Source: JAFCUW01 sp049897565
GTDB lineage: Bacteria > Pseudomonadota > Gammaproteobacteria > Burkholderiales > Burkholderiaceae_D
Direction of reading: 5' to 3'
Assembly (NCBI RefSeq): GCF_049897565.1
Contig: NZ_JAFCWM010000020.1
Location: 1-64,000, forward strand
DNA length: 64,000 nt
Below, piece after piece: positions 9,346 through 20,800 of this stretch. Numbering within the stretch: position 1 is the stretch's first letter; every line of letters starts with the position of its first letter. The notes beneath the pieces were generated by a model that did no database searches, was not told the origin of the DNA, and saw only the letters and a program-made list of their open reading frames with translations. The position numbers were made by a program, and so were the translations under genes.

Positions 9346-10275
9346 ATGCGCAAGAATATATTGGTTATCGGCGGCACCCGCTATTTCGGCAAACTGCTGG
9401 TCCAGCGCCTGCTCCAGGCCGGCCACCGTGTCACCATCGCCACCCGCGGCCGCACCAGCGACCCATTCGGCAACCGCATCGAGCGTATCTGCGTCGACCG
9501 CCAGAACGAAACTGCCATGCGCGCCGCCTTCGCCAACGTGGCCGGCTATGACATCATTTATGACCAGCTGTGCTACAGCCCACTCGACGCCGCCATCTCG
9601 GCGCGCGTCTTTGCCGGCAAGGTCAAACGCTACATCATGTCGTCGACCATTGACCTCTACCGCCCGCTGCTGGGCAGCCAGGACGCGCCGTTCGCCGAAT
9701 CGGCGGCCAGGGTGCTGGCGCAGCCGATCGACACCGGCTACCCATGGCACGACCCGCGACTGGCCTGCGAAAGCTACGTGATGGGCAAACTGCAGGCCGA
9801 AGCCTACCTGTACCGCGACGGCACACTGCCGGTCGTGACGGTGCGGATCGGCCACGTGCTGGCCGGCGCCGAAGACTTCACCGGCCGCCTGGCGCATTAC
9901 GTCGACCTGGTGCGCCAGCAGGCGCCGCTGCGCTACTCGAATGCGGCCGCGGCCTCCTCGTTCATGTCGATGCAGTCGGTCAGCGACTTCCTGCTGTGGA
10001 CCGGGGCGCAGGACTTCAAGGGCCCGGTCAACGCGGCCTGCGACGGCGCGCTGTCGGCCTTCGACCTGTACCAGCGCGTCGGCATGGCGCTGGGCGAACC
10101 GGTCAAGACGATCCCGGTGCAGAACGCCGCGCCGGCCGGCCAATTGAGCCCGTTCGACTTGCCGTCGCAGCTGATGGTCGACACCGGCCGCGCCACCAGG
10201 CTCGGTTACCGCTTCGGTCACAGCGACGAGTGGCTCGACACCCTGATCCGCCAGCACGACCTGGCGTACGTCTGA
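9346..10275 (+). CDS. NAD-dependent epimerase/dehydratase-like SDR protein
   Basis: A 309-residue extended/atypical short-chain dehydrogenase. The N-terminus ILVIGGTRYFGKLLVQRLL is a Rossmann NAD(P)-binding fold (GGTRYFG). MSSTIDLYRPL is the central strand region where catalytic Ser/Thr sits. A clear Y-x-x-x-K is present as YVMGK. Substrate unknown; proteins of this type modify nucleotide sugars or act as isoflavone-reductase-like enzymes. An AAGGAAAC RBS precedes the ATG. It shares an intergenic region with the divergent LysR gene. Confidence 0.85.
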   Translation: MRKNILVIGGTRYFGKLLVQRLLQAGHRVTIATRGRTSDPFGNRIERICVDRQNETAMRAAFANVAGYDIIYDQLCYSPLDAAISARVFAGKVKRYIMSSTIDLYRPLLGSQDAPFAESAARVLAQPIDTGYPWHDPRLACESYVMGKLQAEAYLYRDGTLPVVTVRIGHVLAGAEDFTGRLAHYVDLVRQQAPLRYSNAAAASSFMSMQSVSDFLLWTGAQDFKGPVNAACDGALSAFDLYQRVGMALGEPVKTIPVQNAAPAGQLSPFDLPSQLMVDTGRATRLGYRFGHSDEWLDTLIRQHDLAYV

Positions 10276-10360
10276 GCGGTACTCCTTCAAGGACTCGAAA
10301 GTATCGCCCCGCGCGCCTTTGCTGATTGCACTATGCGCGCGGCAGTACCATGGCTTAAGG

Positions 10361-10387
10361 TTGGCTTAACCGGTAGCGGCTTATAAT
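10361..10387 (+). promoter_or_regulatory. Putative promoter of the PBP1A gene
   Basis: TTGGCT at 10361 and a perfect TATAAT at 10382-10387, spaced 15 bp (short). Transcription would begin near 10394, so translation starts at 10388 would not be usable. Confidence 0.5.
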
Positions 10388-10438
10388 TTGCCGCGCATCG
10401 CCATCATTACCGGTATGGCCTTACCTGGAGAGCAGAAC

Positions 10439-12751
10439 TTGACATCACCTTACATGCGGCCTCGCACGGCGCGCGGATTTTTCCTGCTGGCCGCCATCGC
10501 CGTCCTGCTGATCATCGGCGCCATCATCTACGGCGTGGCGGCGCTGCTGCCGAACGTGCCCTCGATCGACGCCGTCACTGACTACCAGCCGAAGATCCCG
10601 CTGCGCATCTACACCGCCGACCATGTGCTGATCGGCGAGTTCGGCGAGGAACACCGCGATGTCGTCCCGATCGCCAAGGTGCCGGCGCTGATGAAGAAGG
10701 CGGTGCTGGCGATTGAGGACAAGCGCTTTTACGAACATGGCGGCATCGACTGGATCCGCGCGATGGGCGCTGCCAAGTCAAACCTGGGCGGCGGCTTTCG
10801 CCAGGGCGGCTCGACCATCACGATGCAGGTGGCGCGCAATTTCTTCCTGTCGCGCGAGAAGCTCATCGGCCGCAAGCTCAATGAGGTCGCGCTGGCCTAC
10901 AAGATCGAGGGCAAGCTGTCGAAAGACGAGATTCTCGAACTGTACATGAACCAGATCTATCTCGGCCAGCGCGCCTACGGCTTCGGCAGCGCGTCGCAGA
11001 TCTACTTCGGCAAGCCGCTTGCCAGCCTGTCGGTGGCCGAGATGGCGATGCTGGCCGGCCTGCCGCAGAACCCGGCGCGCCACAACCCGGTAACCAATCC
11101 GAAGCGGGCCCGCGAGCGCCAGCAGCTGGTCCTGAAAAGCATGCGCGAGCTCGATTACATCACCGAAGCGCAGTACCGGCAGGCGCAGGACGCGCCGCTG
11201 CGCATCAACCAGAAGGGCCAGGAATTCGGCACCCACGCCGAATACGTCGCCGAACTGGCGCGCCAGGTGGTGTACGCGCAGCTCAAGGAAGAGGCCTACA
11301 CCCGCGGCGTCGTCGTCACCACCACCATCGTCAAGGCCGACCAGGACGCGGCTTACCAGTCGATGCGGCGCAACGTGCTGGCGTACGACCAGCGCCACGG
11401 CTACCGTGGCCCGGAAGCTGCCATCGAGCTGCCGGCCGATCCGCAGGAGCGCATGGATGCGATCGACGAGGCGCTGCAAAAGCGCCGTTCGAGCGACGGC
11501 CTGCTGCCGGCGGTGGTGCTGACTGCATCGCCCAAGCTGGTGCGGGCCGAGACGGTGGACGGCGACACCATCGACATTACCGGCGCCGGGCTCAAATTTG
11601 CGGCCGCGGGATTATCGGCCGGCGCCAAAAGCGCCGCGCGCATCGCGCCTGGCGCCATCATCCGGGTCAGCCAGGAAAGCAAGAAGTGGAGCATCGTTCA
11701 GCTGCCGCAGGTATCGGCCGCCTTCGTCTCGATCGATGCCGGCACCGGCGCCTACCGTGCGCTGGTCGGCGGTTTCGACTTCAACCTGCACAAGTTCAAC
11801 CACGTCACGCAAGCCTGGCGCCAGCCCGGCTCCGCGATCAAGCCTTTCCTGTTTTCGTCGTCGCTCGAAAAAGGCTTTTCTCCGGCCACGCGTATCCTTG
11901 ACGCGCCGCTCGACATGCCGGGCGAAGACGCCGGCAGGACCTGGTCGCCGCAGAACGACGACGGCGTGTTCGACGGCCCGATCACGATGCGCTACGCGCT
12001 GGCGCACTCGAAGAACATCGCATCGGTGCGCCTGCTGCGCGCGGTCACGGTGCCGGCCATGCATGCCTACCTCGGCAAGTTCGGCTTCGACCCGGCGCGA
12101 CATCCGAAGAACCTGACGATGGCGCTTGGCACCGGCGCGGCGACGCCGCTGCAGATGGCCGGCGCCTACGCGGTGTTTGCCAACGGCGGCTTCCAGGTCA
12201 AACCTTACCTGATCAGCAAGATCGAGGATGCGCGCGGCGTGCCGATAGACGTGTTCAAGGCGCCGGTCGCCGGCCAGGAAGAGAACCGCGTGCTCGACGC
12301 GCGCAACGCCTTCGTTACCGACAGCATGCTGCGCGACGTGACCCGCTACGGCACCGGCGCGGCAGCCACGCAGAAGCTCGGCCGCAGCGACATCGCCGGC
12401 AAGACCGGCACCACCAGCGACGCGGTCGACGGCTGGTTTGCCGGTTACGGCGCCAACGTGGTGGCGGTGGCGTGGATGGGGTTCGATGAGCCGAAGTCGC
12501 TCGGCGGACGCGAGTTCGGCGCCACGCTGGCGATGCCGATCTGGATCGACTACATGCGCGTGGCGCTGGCCAAACGCCCGGAAGTCGCGCGCCGCGCGCC
12601 GGAAGGCGTGCTGCGCCAGGACGACGACTGGATCTACGCCGAATATGCCGATACCACCGAGTTCAAGTCGATCGACGTGCCGGCCGCGCCGCCACCGCCA
12701 CCGCCAGGGTCAGACCCCGGGTCTTCCGTTGGGGGGGCTGATCCCGGTTGA
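10439..12751 (+). CDS. Penicillin-binding protein 1A (bifunctional transglycosylase/transpeptidase)
   Basis: Class A PBP that polymerises and cross-links peptidoglycan at the inner membrane. One N-terminal membrane anchor (FFLLAAIAVLLIIGAIIYG) is followed by a GT51 domain (EDKRFYEHGGIDW, QGGSTITMQVARNFFLSREK) and a transpeptidase domain with SAIK (active Ser), SKN and KTGTT motifs. I chose TTG 10439 because GGAG lies eight bases upstream; ATG 10415 and ATG 10454 are in frame. The C-terminus is a proline run (PAAPPPPPP), then GSDPGSSVGGADPG, which is encoded by a GGGTCAGACCCC repeat, so the natural end may have been replaced. About 770 residues. Confidence 0.93.
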   Translation: MTSPYMRPRTARGFFLLAAIAVLLIIGAIIYGVAALLPNVPSIDAVTDYQPKIPLRIYTADHVLIGEFGEEHRDVVPIAKVPALMKKAVLAIEDKRFYEHGGIDWIRAMGAAKSNLGGGFRQGGSTITMQVARNFFLSREKLIGRKLNEVALAYKIEGKLSKDEILELYMNQIYLGQRAYGFGSASQIYFGKPLASLSVAEMAMLAGLPQNPARHNPVTNPKRARERQQLVLKSMRELDYITEAQYRQAQDAPLRINQKGQEFGTHAEYVAELARQVVYAQLKEEAYTRGVVVTTTIVKADQDAAYQSMRRNVLAYDQRHGYRGPEAAIELPADPQERMDAIDEALQKRRSSDGLLPAVVLTASPKLVRAETVDGDTIDITGAGLKFAAAGLSAGAKSAARIAPGAIIRVSQESKKWSIVQLPQVSAAFVSIDAGTGAYRALVGGFDFNLHKFNHVTQAWRQPGSAIKPFLFSSSLEKGFSPATRILDAPLDMPGEDAGRTWSPQNDDGVFDGPITMRYALAHSKNIASVRLLRAVTVPAMHAYLGKFGFDPARHPKNLTMALGTGAATPLQMAGAYAVFANGGFQVKPYLISKIEDARGVPIDVFKAPVAGQEENRVLDARNAFVTDSMLRDVTRYGTGAAATQKLGRSDIAGKTGTTSDAVDGWFAGYGANVVAVAWMGFDEPKSLGGREFGATLAMPIWIDYMRVALAKRPEVARRAPEGVLRQDDDWIYAEYADTTEFKSIDVPAAPPPPPPGSDPGSSVGGADPG

Positions 12752-12799
12752 GTTAGCGGCAGCACACCGGGGTCCGGCCCACAAAACGGGTCAGACCCC
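12707..12799. repeat. Pair of GGGTCAGACCCC repeats at the PBP1A 3' end
   Basis: GGGTCAGACCCC occurs at 12707-12718, inside the last PBP1A codons, and again at 12788-12799. Between them lies about 70 bp including CACACCGGGGTCCGG. These are the G-rich subtype of the GTCAGACC repeat family. Confidence 0.75.
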
Positions 12800-12807
12800 A
12801 CCGGCGC

Positions 12808-12836
12808 TTGGGAATTTGCGATGTGGCGGTTATAAT
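12808..12836 (+). promoter_or_regulatory. Promoter of the OPT transporter gene
   Basis: TTGGGA at 12808-12813 and perfect TATAAT at 12831-12836 with the ideal 17-bp spacer, 42 bp upstream of the ATG. It begins only 8 bp after the second GGGTCAGACCCC repeat. Confidence 0.7.
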
Positions 12837-12877
12837 AAGACGCTTTTTCACAAAATAACCCTCATGGAGTGCTGCGC

Positions 12878-14860
12878 ATGGCGACGGTGTCACTGGCTGG
12901 ACCAAAGGAAATCACGATCCGGGGCATCCTGCTCGGCATTATCATCACCCTGATCTTTACCGCGGCCCAGGTCTACCTCGGGCTCAAGGTCGGGCTCACG
13001 TTCGCCACCTCGATCCCGGCCGCGGTGATCTCGATGGCGCTATTGAGCGCCTTCAAGGATGCGACGATCCAGGAAAACAACATCGTCCAGACCATCGCTT
13101 CGGCCGCCGGCACCTTGGCGTCGGTGATCTTCGTGCTGCCTGGCCTGTTGATGATCGGCTGGTGGGCCAACGTGCCGTTCTGGCCGACCTTCGGCGCCTG
13201 CGCCATCGGCGGCGTTCTCGGCGTGATGTACACGGTGCCGCTGCGGCGCGCCCTGGTGTCGCAATCCGACCTGCCATATCCGGAAGGCGTGGCCGCGGCC
13301 GAAGTGCTGAAAGTGGGCACCTCCTCGCGCAGCGGCGCCGCCGAAGGCAAGGCCGGTTTGCGCGCGGTGATCTGGGGCAGTGTCGCCTCGGCGGTGTTTG
13401 CCGCCTTCGCCGGCGCCAAGCTGATGGCCGCCGACGTCGCCGTCTACTTCCGCACCGGACAGGGCGCCACCGGCATCGGCGCATCGAGTTCGCTTGCGCT
13501 GATCGGCGCCGGCCACCTGATGGGCATCACGGTCGGCATCGCGATGCTGGTCGGCCTGGCAATCGCCTGGGGCGTCCTGGTGCCGATGCTCACCACCTGG
13601 AATCCGAATCCTGCCCTGTCGGCGGCCGACCTCGCACTCGGCGTATGGAAAAAAGACGTGCGCCTGATCGGCGCCGGCGCCATCGGCTTCGCCGCCATCG
13701 TCACGCTGGCCGGCCTGGCCAAGCCCGTCCTGGGCGGCCTGCAGTCGGCCATGGCCGCTGCCCGCCACGCCAAGACGGCCGGCGCGGTCATCGACCGCAA
13801 GGAACAGGACATCCCGATCTTCATCGTCGGCCTGGTCACGCTGATCATGATGGTGCCGGCCGGCTGGCTGCTGGCCACCTTCCTGCAAGGCGGCGTGCTG
13901 GCCAGCGTGTCGGTGACGCTGGTGGCCATCGGGGTCGGCTACATCCTCGTCGCCGGTATTTTCGCCGCCGCGGTGTGCGGCTACATGGCTGGCCTGATCG
14001 GCTCCTCGAATTCTCCGGTGTCCGGCATTGCCATCCTCACCATCCTTGGCGCCTCGCTCAGCGTCGGCATGGCCGGGCGCCACATGATGGGTCCTGAAGT
14101 GGCGCACGCGCTGATCGCCTTTGCGCTGTTCGTCACCACCGTGGTGCTGGCGGTAGCAGTCATCGGTAACGACAACCTTCAGGACCTGAAGACCGGCCAG
14201 CTGGTCGGCGCCACGCCGTGGAAGCAGCAGGTCGGCCTGTTGATCGGCGTCGCCGCCGGTTCGGCCGTGGTGCCGCCGGTGCTGGAACTGCTCAATCGCG
14301 CCAACGGCTTCGCCGGCGCGCCCAACCTGCAGGCGATTTCATCGACCCCGCTGGCGGCGCCGCAGGCGACCCTGATCTCGACCCTGGCCAAGGGCGTGAT
14401 CGGCAACGACCTGCCATGGAACCTGCTCGGCTACGGCGCCATCATCGGCCTGATCCTCGTGCTGATCAACTTCGCGCTGAAAAAATCGAGCAATAACAAG
14501 TACAGCCTGCCGCCGCTGGGCGTGGGCCTGGCGATCTACCTGCCGAGCACTGTCACCTTGCCGGTAGTTGTCGGCGCCTTCGCCGGATTTTTCTTCGAGC
14601 GCGCGGTCAGCAAGCGCACCTGGGGCGAACCGGCCAAGCGCATGGGCGTGCTGATCATGTCGGGCTTTATCGTCGGCGAGAGCTTGTTCAACGTGGCGCT
14701 GGCCGGCCTGATCGTCTCGACCGGCACCGGCGAGCCGCTGGCGATCGCCAACGGCCTGTCCGAGACGCAGCTGATGCTGGTGGCGACGATCCTTGGCGCC
14801 ACTATCGTGGCGTCGCTGTATCGCTGGGCCGCCAGCAATGCGAAGCGCGTTCATGTCTGA
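12878..14860 (+). CDS. OPT-family oligopeptide transporter
   Basis: A 660-residue inner-membrane protein with many hydrophobic helices. It matches the bacterial OPT family: N-terminal GPKEITIRGILLGIIITLIF, the AAQVYLGLKVGLTFATSIPA helix, and the FDxxQENNIVQT-like segment (DATIQENNIVQTIASAAGTL). Members import oligopeptides, siderophore-like chelates or metal complexes by proton coupling; substrate not predictable. ATG 12878 is preferred because GGAG is nine bases upstream; a GTG nine bases earlier is in frame. It is monocistronic between a clear promoter and terminator. Confidence 0.92.
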   Translation: MATVSLAGPKEITIRGILLGIIITLIFTAAQVYLGLKVGLTFATSIPAAVISMALLSAFKDATIQENNIVQTIASAAGTLASVIFVLPGLLMIGWWANVPFWPTFGACAIGGVLGVMYTVPLRRALVSQSDLPYPEGVAAAEVLKVGTSSRSGAAEGKAGLRAVIWGSVASAVFAAFAGAKLMAADVAVYFRTGQGATGIGASSSLALIGAGHLMGITVGIAMLVGLAIAWGVLVPMLTTWNPNPALSAADLALGVWKKDVRLIGAGAIGFAAIVTLAGLAKPVLGGLQSAMAAARHAKTAGAVIDRKEQDIPIFIVGLVTLIMMVPAGWLLATFLQGGVLASVSVTLVAIGVGYILVAGIFAAAVCGYMAGLIGSSNSPVSGIAILTILGASLSVGMAGRHMMGPEVAHALIAFALFVTTVVLAVAVIGNDNLQDLKTGQLVGATPWKQQVGLLIGVAAGSAVVPPVLELLNRANGFAGAPNLQAISSTPLAAPQATLISTLAKGVIGNDLPWNLLGYGAIIGLILVLINFALKKSSNNKYSLPPLGVGLAIYLPSTVTLPVVVGAFAGFFFERAVSKRTWGEPAKRMGVLIMSGFIVGESLFNVALAGLIVSTGTGEPLAIANGLSETQLMLVATILGATIVASLYRWAASNAKRVHV

Positions 14861-14879
14861 CATGACAGGCTGATACGAC

Positions 14880-14917
14880 AAAAGCGGGACCCATGCGATG
14901 CATCGGTCCCGCTTTTT
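14880..14917. terminator. Bidirectional terminator between convergent genes
   Basis: AAAGCGGGACC / GGTCCCGCTTT, 11-bp perfect stem with a 13-base loop and T/A runs on both sides. It serves the OPT gene and the convergent CPBP gene, whose stop lies in it. Confidence 0.85.
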
Positions 14918-15674
14918 ACATCCGCGTCGCCCAGGCGATGGCCCCTATCCCGACCATGTTGTACAGGCAGTGCACCATGATGCTGCTGCCTAAGCCGTCG
15001 CGGATGCGCAGGTAACCCATGACGGCCGCGCCGATCGCCAGCGGGAACACCAGGATGAAGATCAGCGGCGCCTGCATGCCGACAAACTGGTACGTGCTGG
15101 CATGGGCGATCGCGAACAGGTAGCAGTTCAGGTGGAAGACCTTCGGATAGCCGTGGATAAACGCTTTCGCCATCTGCGTTCTGGCGCCCGCCGATGCAGC
15201 CGCGCGGCGGCGCGCCACGATGGCGATGGTCCACAGTGCCAGCGCCGTGAAGGAGCTCACTGCCGCTCCCGTCATCGACGGCGCGACAGTGGCGACGGCG
15301 ACGACCGGAACCAGGATCAGGCAAAACACCGGCATGCGCAAGCCGGCCCGATACACCAGCTCCTCGATCATCGGCCCAAGCACGCCGATCACCATGACCG
15401 CGGCCAGTACGTCTTCCGTCAGGCGCGGCGTCTTGTAGCCGATGCCGGCCGCTGCTTCGAGCGAATTGAGTAGAGCTGCCAGCGGAAGGCTCACCAGCAG
15501 CCATGCCAGCGTGAAGAAGATGATGCGATTGATACGTTCCTTGCGGGTCGACGGTTTGCCCCGCGCGCGGCGCGGCCGCATGATGAAGCGCGCGAAGTCG
15601 CCTGACTCGCAGATGGCGTAGCGCACCGCTACCAGCAGTATCCGGAATCGATCGAAGAACGAGCTTGCTGGCAT
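14916..15674 (-). CDS. CPBP-family intramembrane metalloprotease
   Basis: A 252-residue membrane protein of the CAAX protease/Rce1-like (CPBP) family. The three conserved motifs are present: EELVYRAGLR (EExxxR, two Glu), FAIAHAST (FxxxH-like) and HCLYN (HxxxN). They lie in the C-terminal two thirds among about six hydrophobic helices. Such enzymes cleave small peptides or act in membrane-protein processing; the substrate here is unknown. ATG 15674 has GGAGC eight bases upstream. The gene diverges from the HDOD gene at 15829. Confidence 0.87.
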   Translation of the reverse strand: MPASSFFDRFRILLVAVRYAICESGDFARFIMRPRRARGKPSTRKERINRIIFFTLAWLLVSLPLAALLNSLEAAAGIGYKTPRLTEDVLAAVMVIGVLGPMIEELVYRAGLRMPVFCLILVPVVAVATVAPSMTGAAVSSFTALALWTIAIVARRRAAASAGARTQMAKAFIHGYPKVFHLNCYLFAIAHASTYQFVGMQAPLIFILVFPLAIGAAVMGYLRIRDGLGSSIMVHCLYNMVGIGAIAWATRM

Positions 15675-15828
15675 ATTCTTGCTCCGATGGCGGCACGCGA
15701 CAGGAAAATATACCTCCGGGGGCGACTGGTTCATTGCGCCATGGCAAGTCGAAGCGCCTTGGAACGACAATCGTGCCCGGCTGGCTTGTCGGGTAAAATG
15801 CTTGTTTAGCATCCTGTCCTCCGCGCCG

Positions 15829-16835
<1,007 letters not shown>

Positions 16836-16836
<1 letters not shown>

Positions 16837-17774
16837 TGGCGTTTCAGATCGAGAACAAGCTGGTGATCGGGGTCGCCTCGAGTGCCCTGTTCGACCTCAC
16901 CGGCTCGCACCAGGTGTACCAGGACAGCGGCCCGGACGAATACCGCAATTTCCAGGAACGCAATATCGACGTCATCCTCGGCAAAGGCGTCGCCTTCCCG
17001 TTCATCCGCCGCTTCCTCAACATTAACAAGTGCTTCCCGCGCCAGATGCCGGTCGAGGTGGTGCTCTTTTCGCGCAACTCGCCCGAGACCGGGCTGCGCG
17101 TGATGCGCTCGATCGCCCACTATGGCCTCGACATTTCACGCGCCGCCTTCATGACCGGCACCGCGCCCTACCCCTACCTGCCGGCCTTTAACACGTCGCT
17201 GTTCCTCTCCGCGAACGAGCAAGACGTCAAGAGCGCGATCGCCGCCAACTACCCGGCCGGCCTGGTGCTGCCGTCGAAAATCGTCGACGACGATGACGAC
17301 GTCGAGCTGCGCGTCGCCTTCGACTTCGACGGCGTGATCGCCGACGACGAGGCCGAAAGCGTCTTCAAGAAGGACGGACTGGATCAGTTTCACGCGCACG
17401 AGGCGCTGCACGTCGACCGCCCGCATGCGCCCGGCCCGCTGGCCGACATGTTCCAGAAGCTGGCGCTGATGCAGCGCATGGAAGAACGCGCGCAGCGCCG
17501 CGATCCCGGCTACCGCAAGGTGCTGCGCATCGCCATCATCACCGCCCGCAGCGCGCCGTCGCACGAGCGCGTCGTCACCACGCTGAAAAGCTGGGGCGTA
17601 TCGGCCAACGAGACGTTTTTCCTCGGCGGGATGGACAAGGCGCGCGTGCTGTCGGTGTTCAAGCCGCATATCTTCTTCGACGACCAGCTGACCCACCTGA
17701 AGTCGTCGCCCGGCGGGACCATCCCGATGGTCCATGTGCCGTTCGGGATCGCCAACCGGCGCCCTGAGGCCTAG
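16836..17774 (+). CDS. Cytosolic 5'-nucleotidase (NT5C1-type)
   Basis: A 312-residue enzyme of the 5-nucleotidase (PF06189) group, which dephosphorylates nucleoside monophosphates. The family core is visible as LVIGVASSALFDL at residues 8-20, FLNINKCFP, RNSPETGLRV and the HAD-like RVAFDFDGVIADDEAE (about residue 163), where the FDFDGV aspartates are catalytic, plus IFFDDQLTHL near the end. It is about the family length. Start overlaps the HDOD stop by one base. It is followed by mfd after about 80 bp. Confidence 0.88.
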
Positions 17775-17854
17775 CTCGGCGTGGCGCAAGCGCCCCGCTT
17801 CGATGGGCGAATACGACTATAATTAGTCATTAAAGCCCATCGCTTCGCCCCTCA

Positions 17855-20800
17855 ATGCCCTTCGATTTAAAGAAATCGCTTCCCAAGCCCGGCGCCCGTT
17901 TTGCGCTGCCGGCCTCGTACGGATCGGCCGACGCGTATGCGCTGGCAGTGGCCGGCCTCGAACTGAAATCGCGCAGGCAGATGCTCACCGTGATCGTCGC
18001 CAACGCCAGCGACGGCCAGCGCCTGCTCGACGAGATTCCGTGGTTCGCCGACGGCAAACTGGCCTGCAACCTGCTGCCGGACTGGGAAACGCTGCCCTAC
18101 GACGCCTTCTCGCCGCACCAGGACCTGGTGTCCGAACGCCTGGCGACGCTGCACGAAGTGCAAAACGGCCAGTGCGACGTGCTGATCGTGCCGGCCACCA
18201 CGGCGCTGGTGCGCCTGGCGCCGCCTTCTTTTCTCGCTGCCTATACATTCTTCTTCAAGCAGGGCGAAAAGCTCGACGAGGCAAAGCTCAAGGCGCAGCT
18301 GACGCTGGCCGGCTATACCCACGTGTCGCAGGTCATGTCGCCGGGCGAATACTCGGTGCGCGGCGGCCTGATCGACCTGTTCCCGATGGGCTCCACGCTG
18401 CCGTACCGGCTCGACCTGTTCGGCGACGAGATCGAAACCATCCGTACCTTCGACGCCGACACCCAGCGTTCGCTGTACCCGGTGCGCGAAGTGCGCCTGC
18501 TGCCCGGGCGCGAATTCCCGATGGACGAACCGGCCCGCACCAGCTTTCGCAGCCGCTGGCGCGAACGCTTCGAGGGCGATCCTTCGCGCACGGTGGTCTA
18601 CAAGGACATCGGCAGCGGCATCGCCTCGGCCGGCATCGAATACTACCTGCCGCTGTTTTTCGAAGAAACCGCGACCTTGTTCGACTACCTGCCACAGGAA
18701 GCCTCGCTCGCGCTGGTCGGCGACATCGACGCGGCCATCAAGCGTTTCTGGCTCGACACGCAGTCGCGCTACCGCTTCCTCAAGTCCGACCGCGACCGCC
18801 CGCTGCTGCCGCCGGATGAATTGTTCCTCAGCGACGAAACCTTCTTCACGCTGGCCAAGCCGTATCCGCGCTGGGTAATCGTCAAGGATGCCGACACCGC
18901 CGCCTCCGAGCTGTCGGCGCCGGTGCCGAACATCGCCGTCAACCGCCGCAGCGACGACCCGCTGGCCAACCTGCGCAGCTACCTGGCGCAAAACGACGGC
19001 CGCGTGATGATCTGCGCCGAATCGAACGGCCGCCGCGAAACGCTGCTGCAGTACTTCAACGAATACAGCCTGGCGCTGGCCGCGGTCGAAGGCTTCGAGG
19101 GCTTTTGCGCATCGAGCGCCAAGCTGACACTCGGCGTGGCGCCGCTGCAGGCCGGCTTCGAGCTGTTCGACAAAGGCGCCGGCCATATCGTCTTCATCAC
19201 CGAGACGGAGCTGTATGCCGGCTCAGGGCGCCGCGTCGGCAAGAAAAAGCAGGAAACCGTCACCCAGGTCGAGTCGATGGTGCGCGACCTGTCGGAGCTC
19301 AAGATCGGCGACCCGGTGGTGCACATCAACCACGGCATCGGCCGCTACATGGGCCTGACCAGCATGGACCTCGGCGAAGGCGAGACCGAATTCCTGCACC
19401 TCGAGTACGCCAGGGACACCAAGCTGTACGTGCCGGTGTCGCAGCTGCACGTCATCTCGCGCTATTCGGGCGCTTCGCCGGAAGACGCACCGCTGCACTC
19501 GCTCGGCTCCGGGCAGTGGGAAAAGGCCAAGCGCAAGGCCGCCGAACAGGTGCGCGACACCGCCGCCGAGCTGCTCAACCTGTATGCCCGCCGCGCGCTG
19601 CGCAAGGGCCACTCGTTCGAGTATTCGTCGCACGATTACCAGAACTTCGCCGACAGCTTCGGCTTCGACGAAACGCCCGACCAGGCAGAAGCGATCAGGA
19701 ACGTCATCAAGGATATGACCGGCGGCAAACCGATGGACCGGCTGGTGTGCGGCGACGTCGGCTTCGGCAAGACCGAAGTGGCGCTGCGCGCCGCCTTCAT
19801 CGCCGTCATGGGCGGCAAGCAGGTGGCCATCCTGGCGCCGACCACGCTGCTGGCCGAACAGCACGCGCAGACCTTCGCCGACCGCTTCGCCGACTGGCCG
19901 GTGCGCATCGCCGAACTGTCGCGCTTTCGCACCGGCAAAGAGATCAATACCGCCATCAAGGGCATGGCCGACGGCACGCTCGACATCGTCATCGGCACCC
20001 ACAAGCTGCTCTCGCCCGACGTCAAGTTCGAGCGCCTGGGCCTCGTCATCATCGACGAGGAACACCGCTTCGGCGTGCGCCAGAAGGAAGCGCTCAAGTC
20101 GCTGCGCGCCGAAGTGGACGTGCTGACCTTGACCGCAACGCCGATCCCGCGCACGCTCGGCATGGCGCTGGAGGGCCTGCGCGACTTCTCGATCATCGCC
20201 ACCGCGCCGCAAAAGCGCCTGGCGATCAAGACGTTCGTGCGCAGCGAAGACAGTTCGGTCATTCGCGAGGCCTGCCTGCGCGAACTCAAACGCGGCGGCC
20301 AGATCTACTTCCTGCACAACGAAGTGGAAACCATCGAGAACCGGATGGCGATGCTGACCGAACTGCTGCCGGAAGCGCGCATCGCCGTCGCCCACGGCCA
20401 GATGCACGAGCGCGACCTCGAAAAGGTGATGCGCGACTTCGTGGCGCAGCGTTACAACATCCTGCTGTGCACTACCATCATCGAGACCGGCATCGACGTG
20501 CCGACCGCGAACACCATCATCATGCACCGCGCCGACAAGTTCGGCCTGGCCCAGCTGCACCAGTTGCGCGGCCGGGTCGGCCGCTCGCACCACCAGGCGT
20601 ATGCCTACCTGCTGGTGCACGACGTGATGAGCCTGACGAAGCAGGCGCAGCGCCGCCTCGACGCCATCCAGCAGATGGAAGAACTGGGCAGCGGCTTCTT
20701 CCTGGCCATGCACGACCTCGAAATCCGCGGCGCCGGCGAGGTGCTCGGCGAGAACCAGTCCGGCGAGATGCTCGAAATCGGTTTCCAGCTGTACTCCGAC

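Noticed and set aside
14850..14872. GTCTGACATGACAG near the OPT stop as another GTCAGACC repeat
   Set aside because: The match is short and not palindromic; chance is likely.
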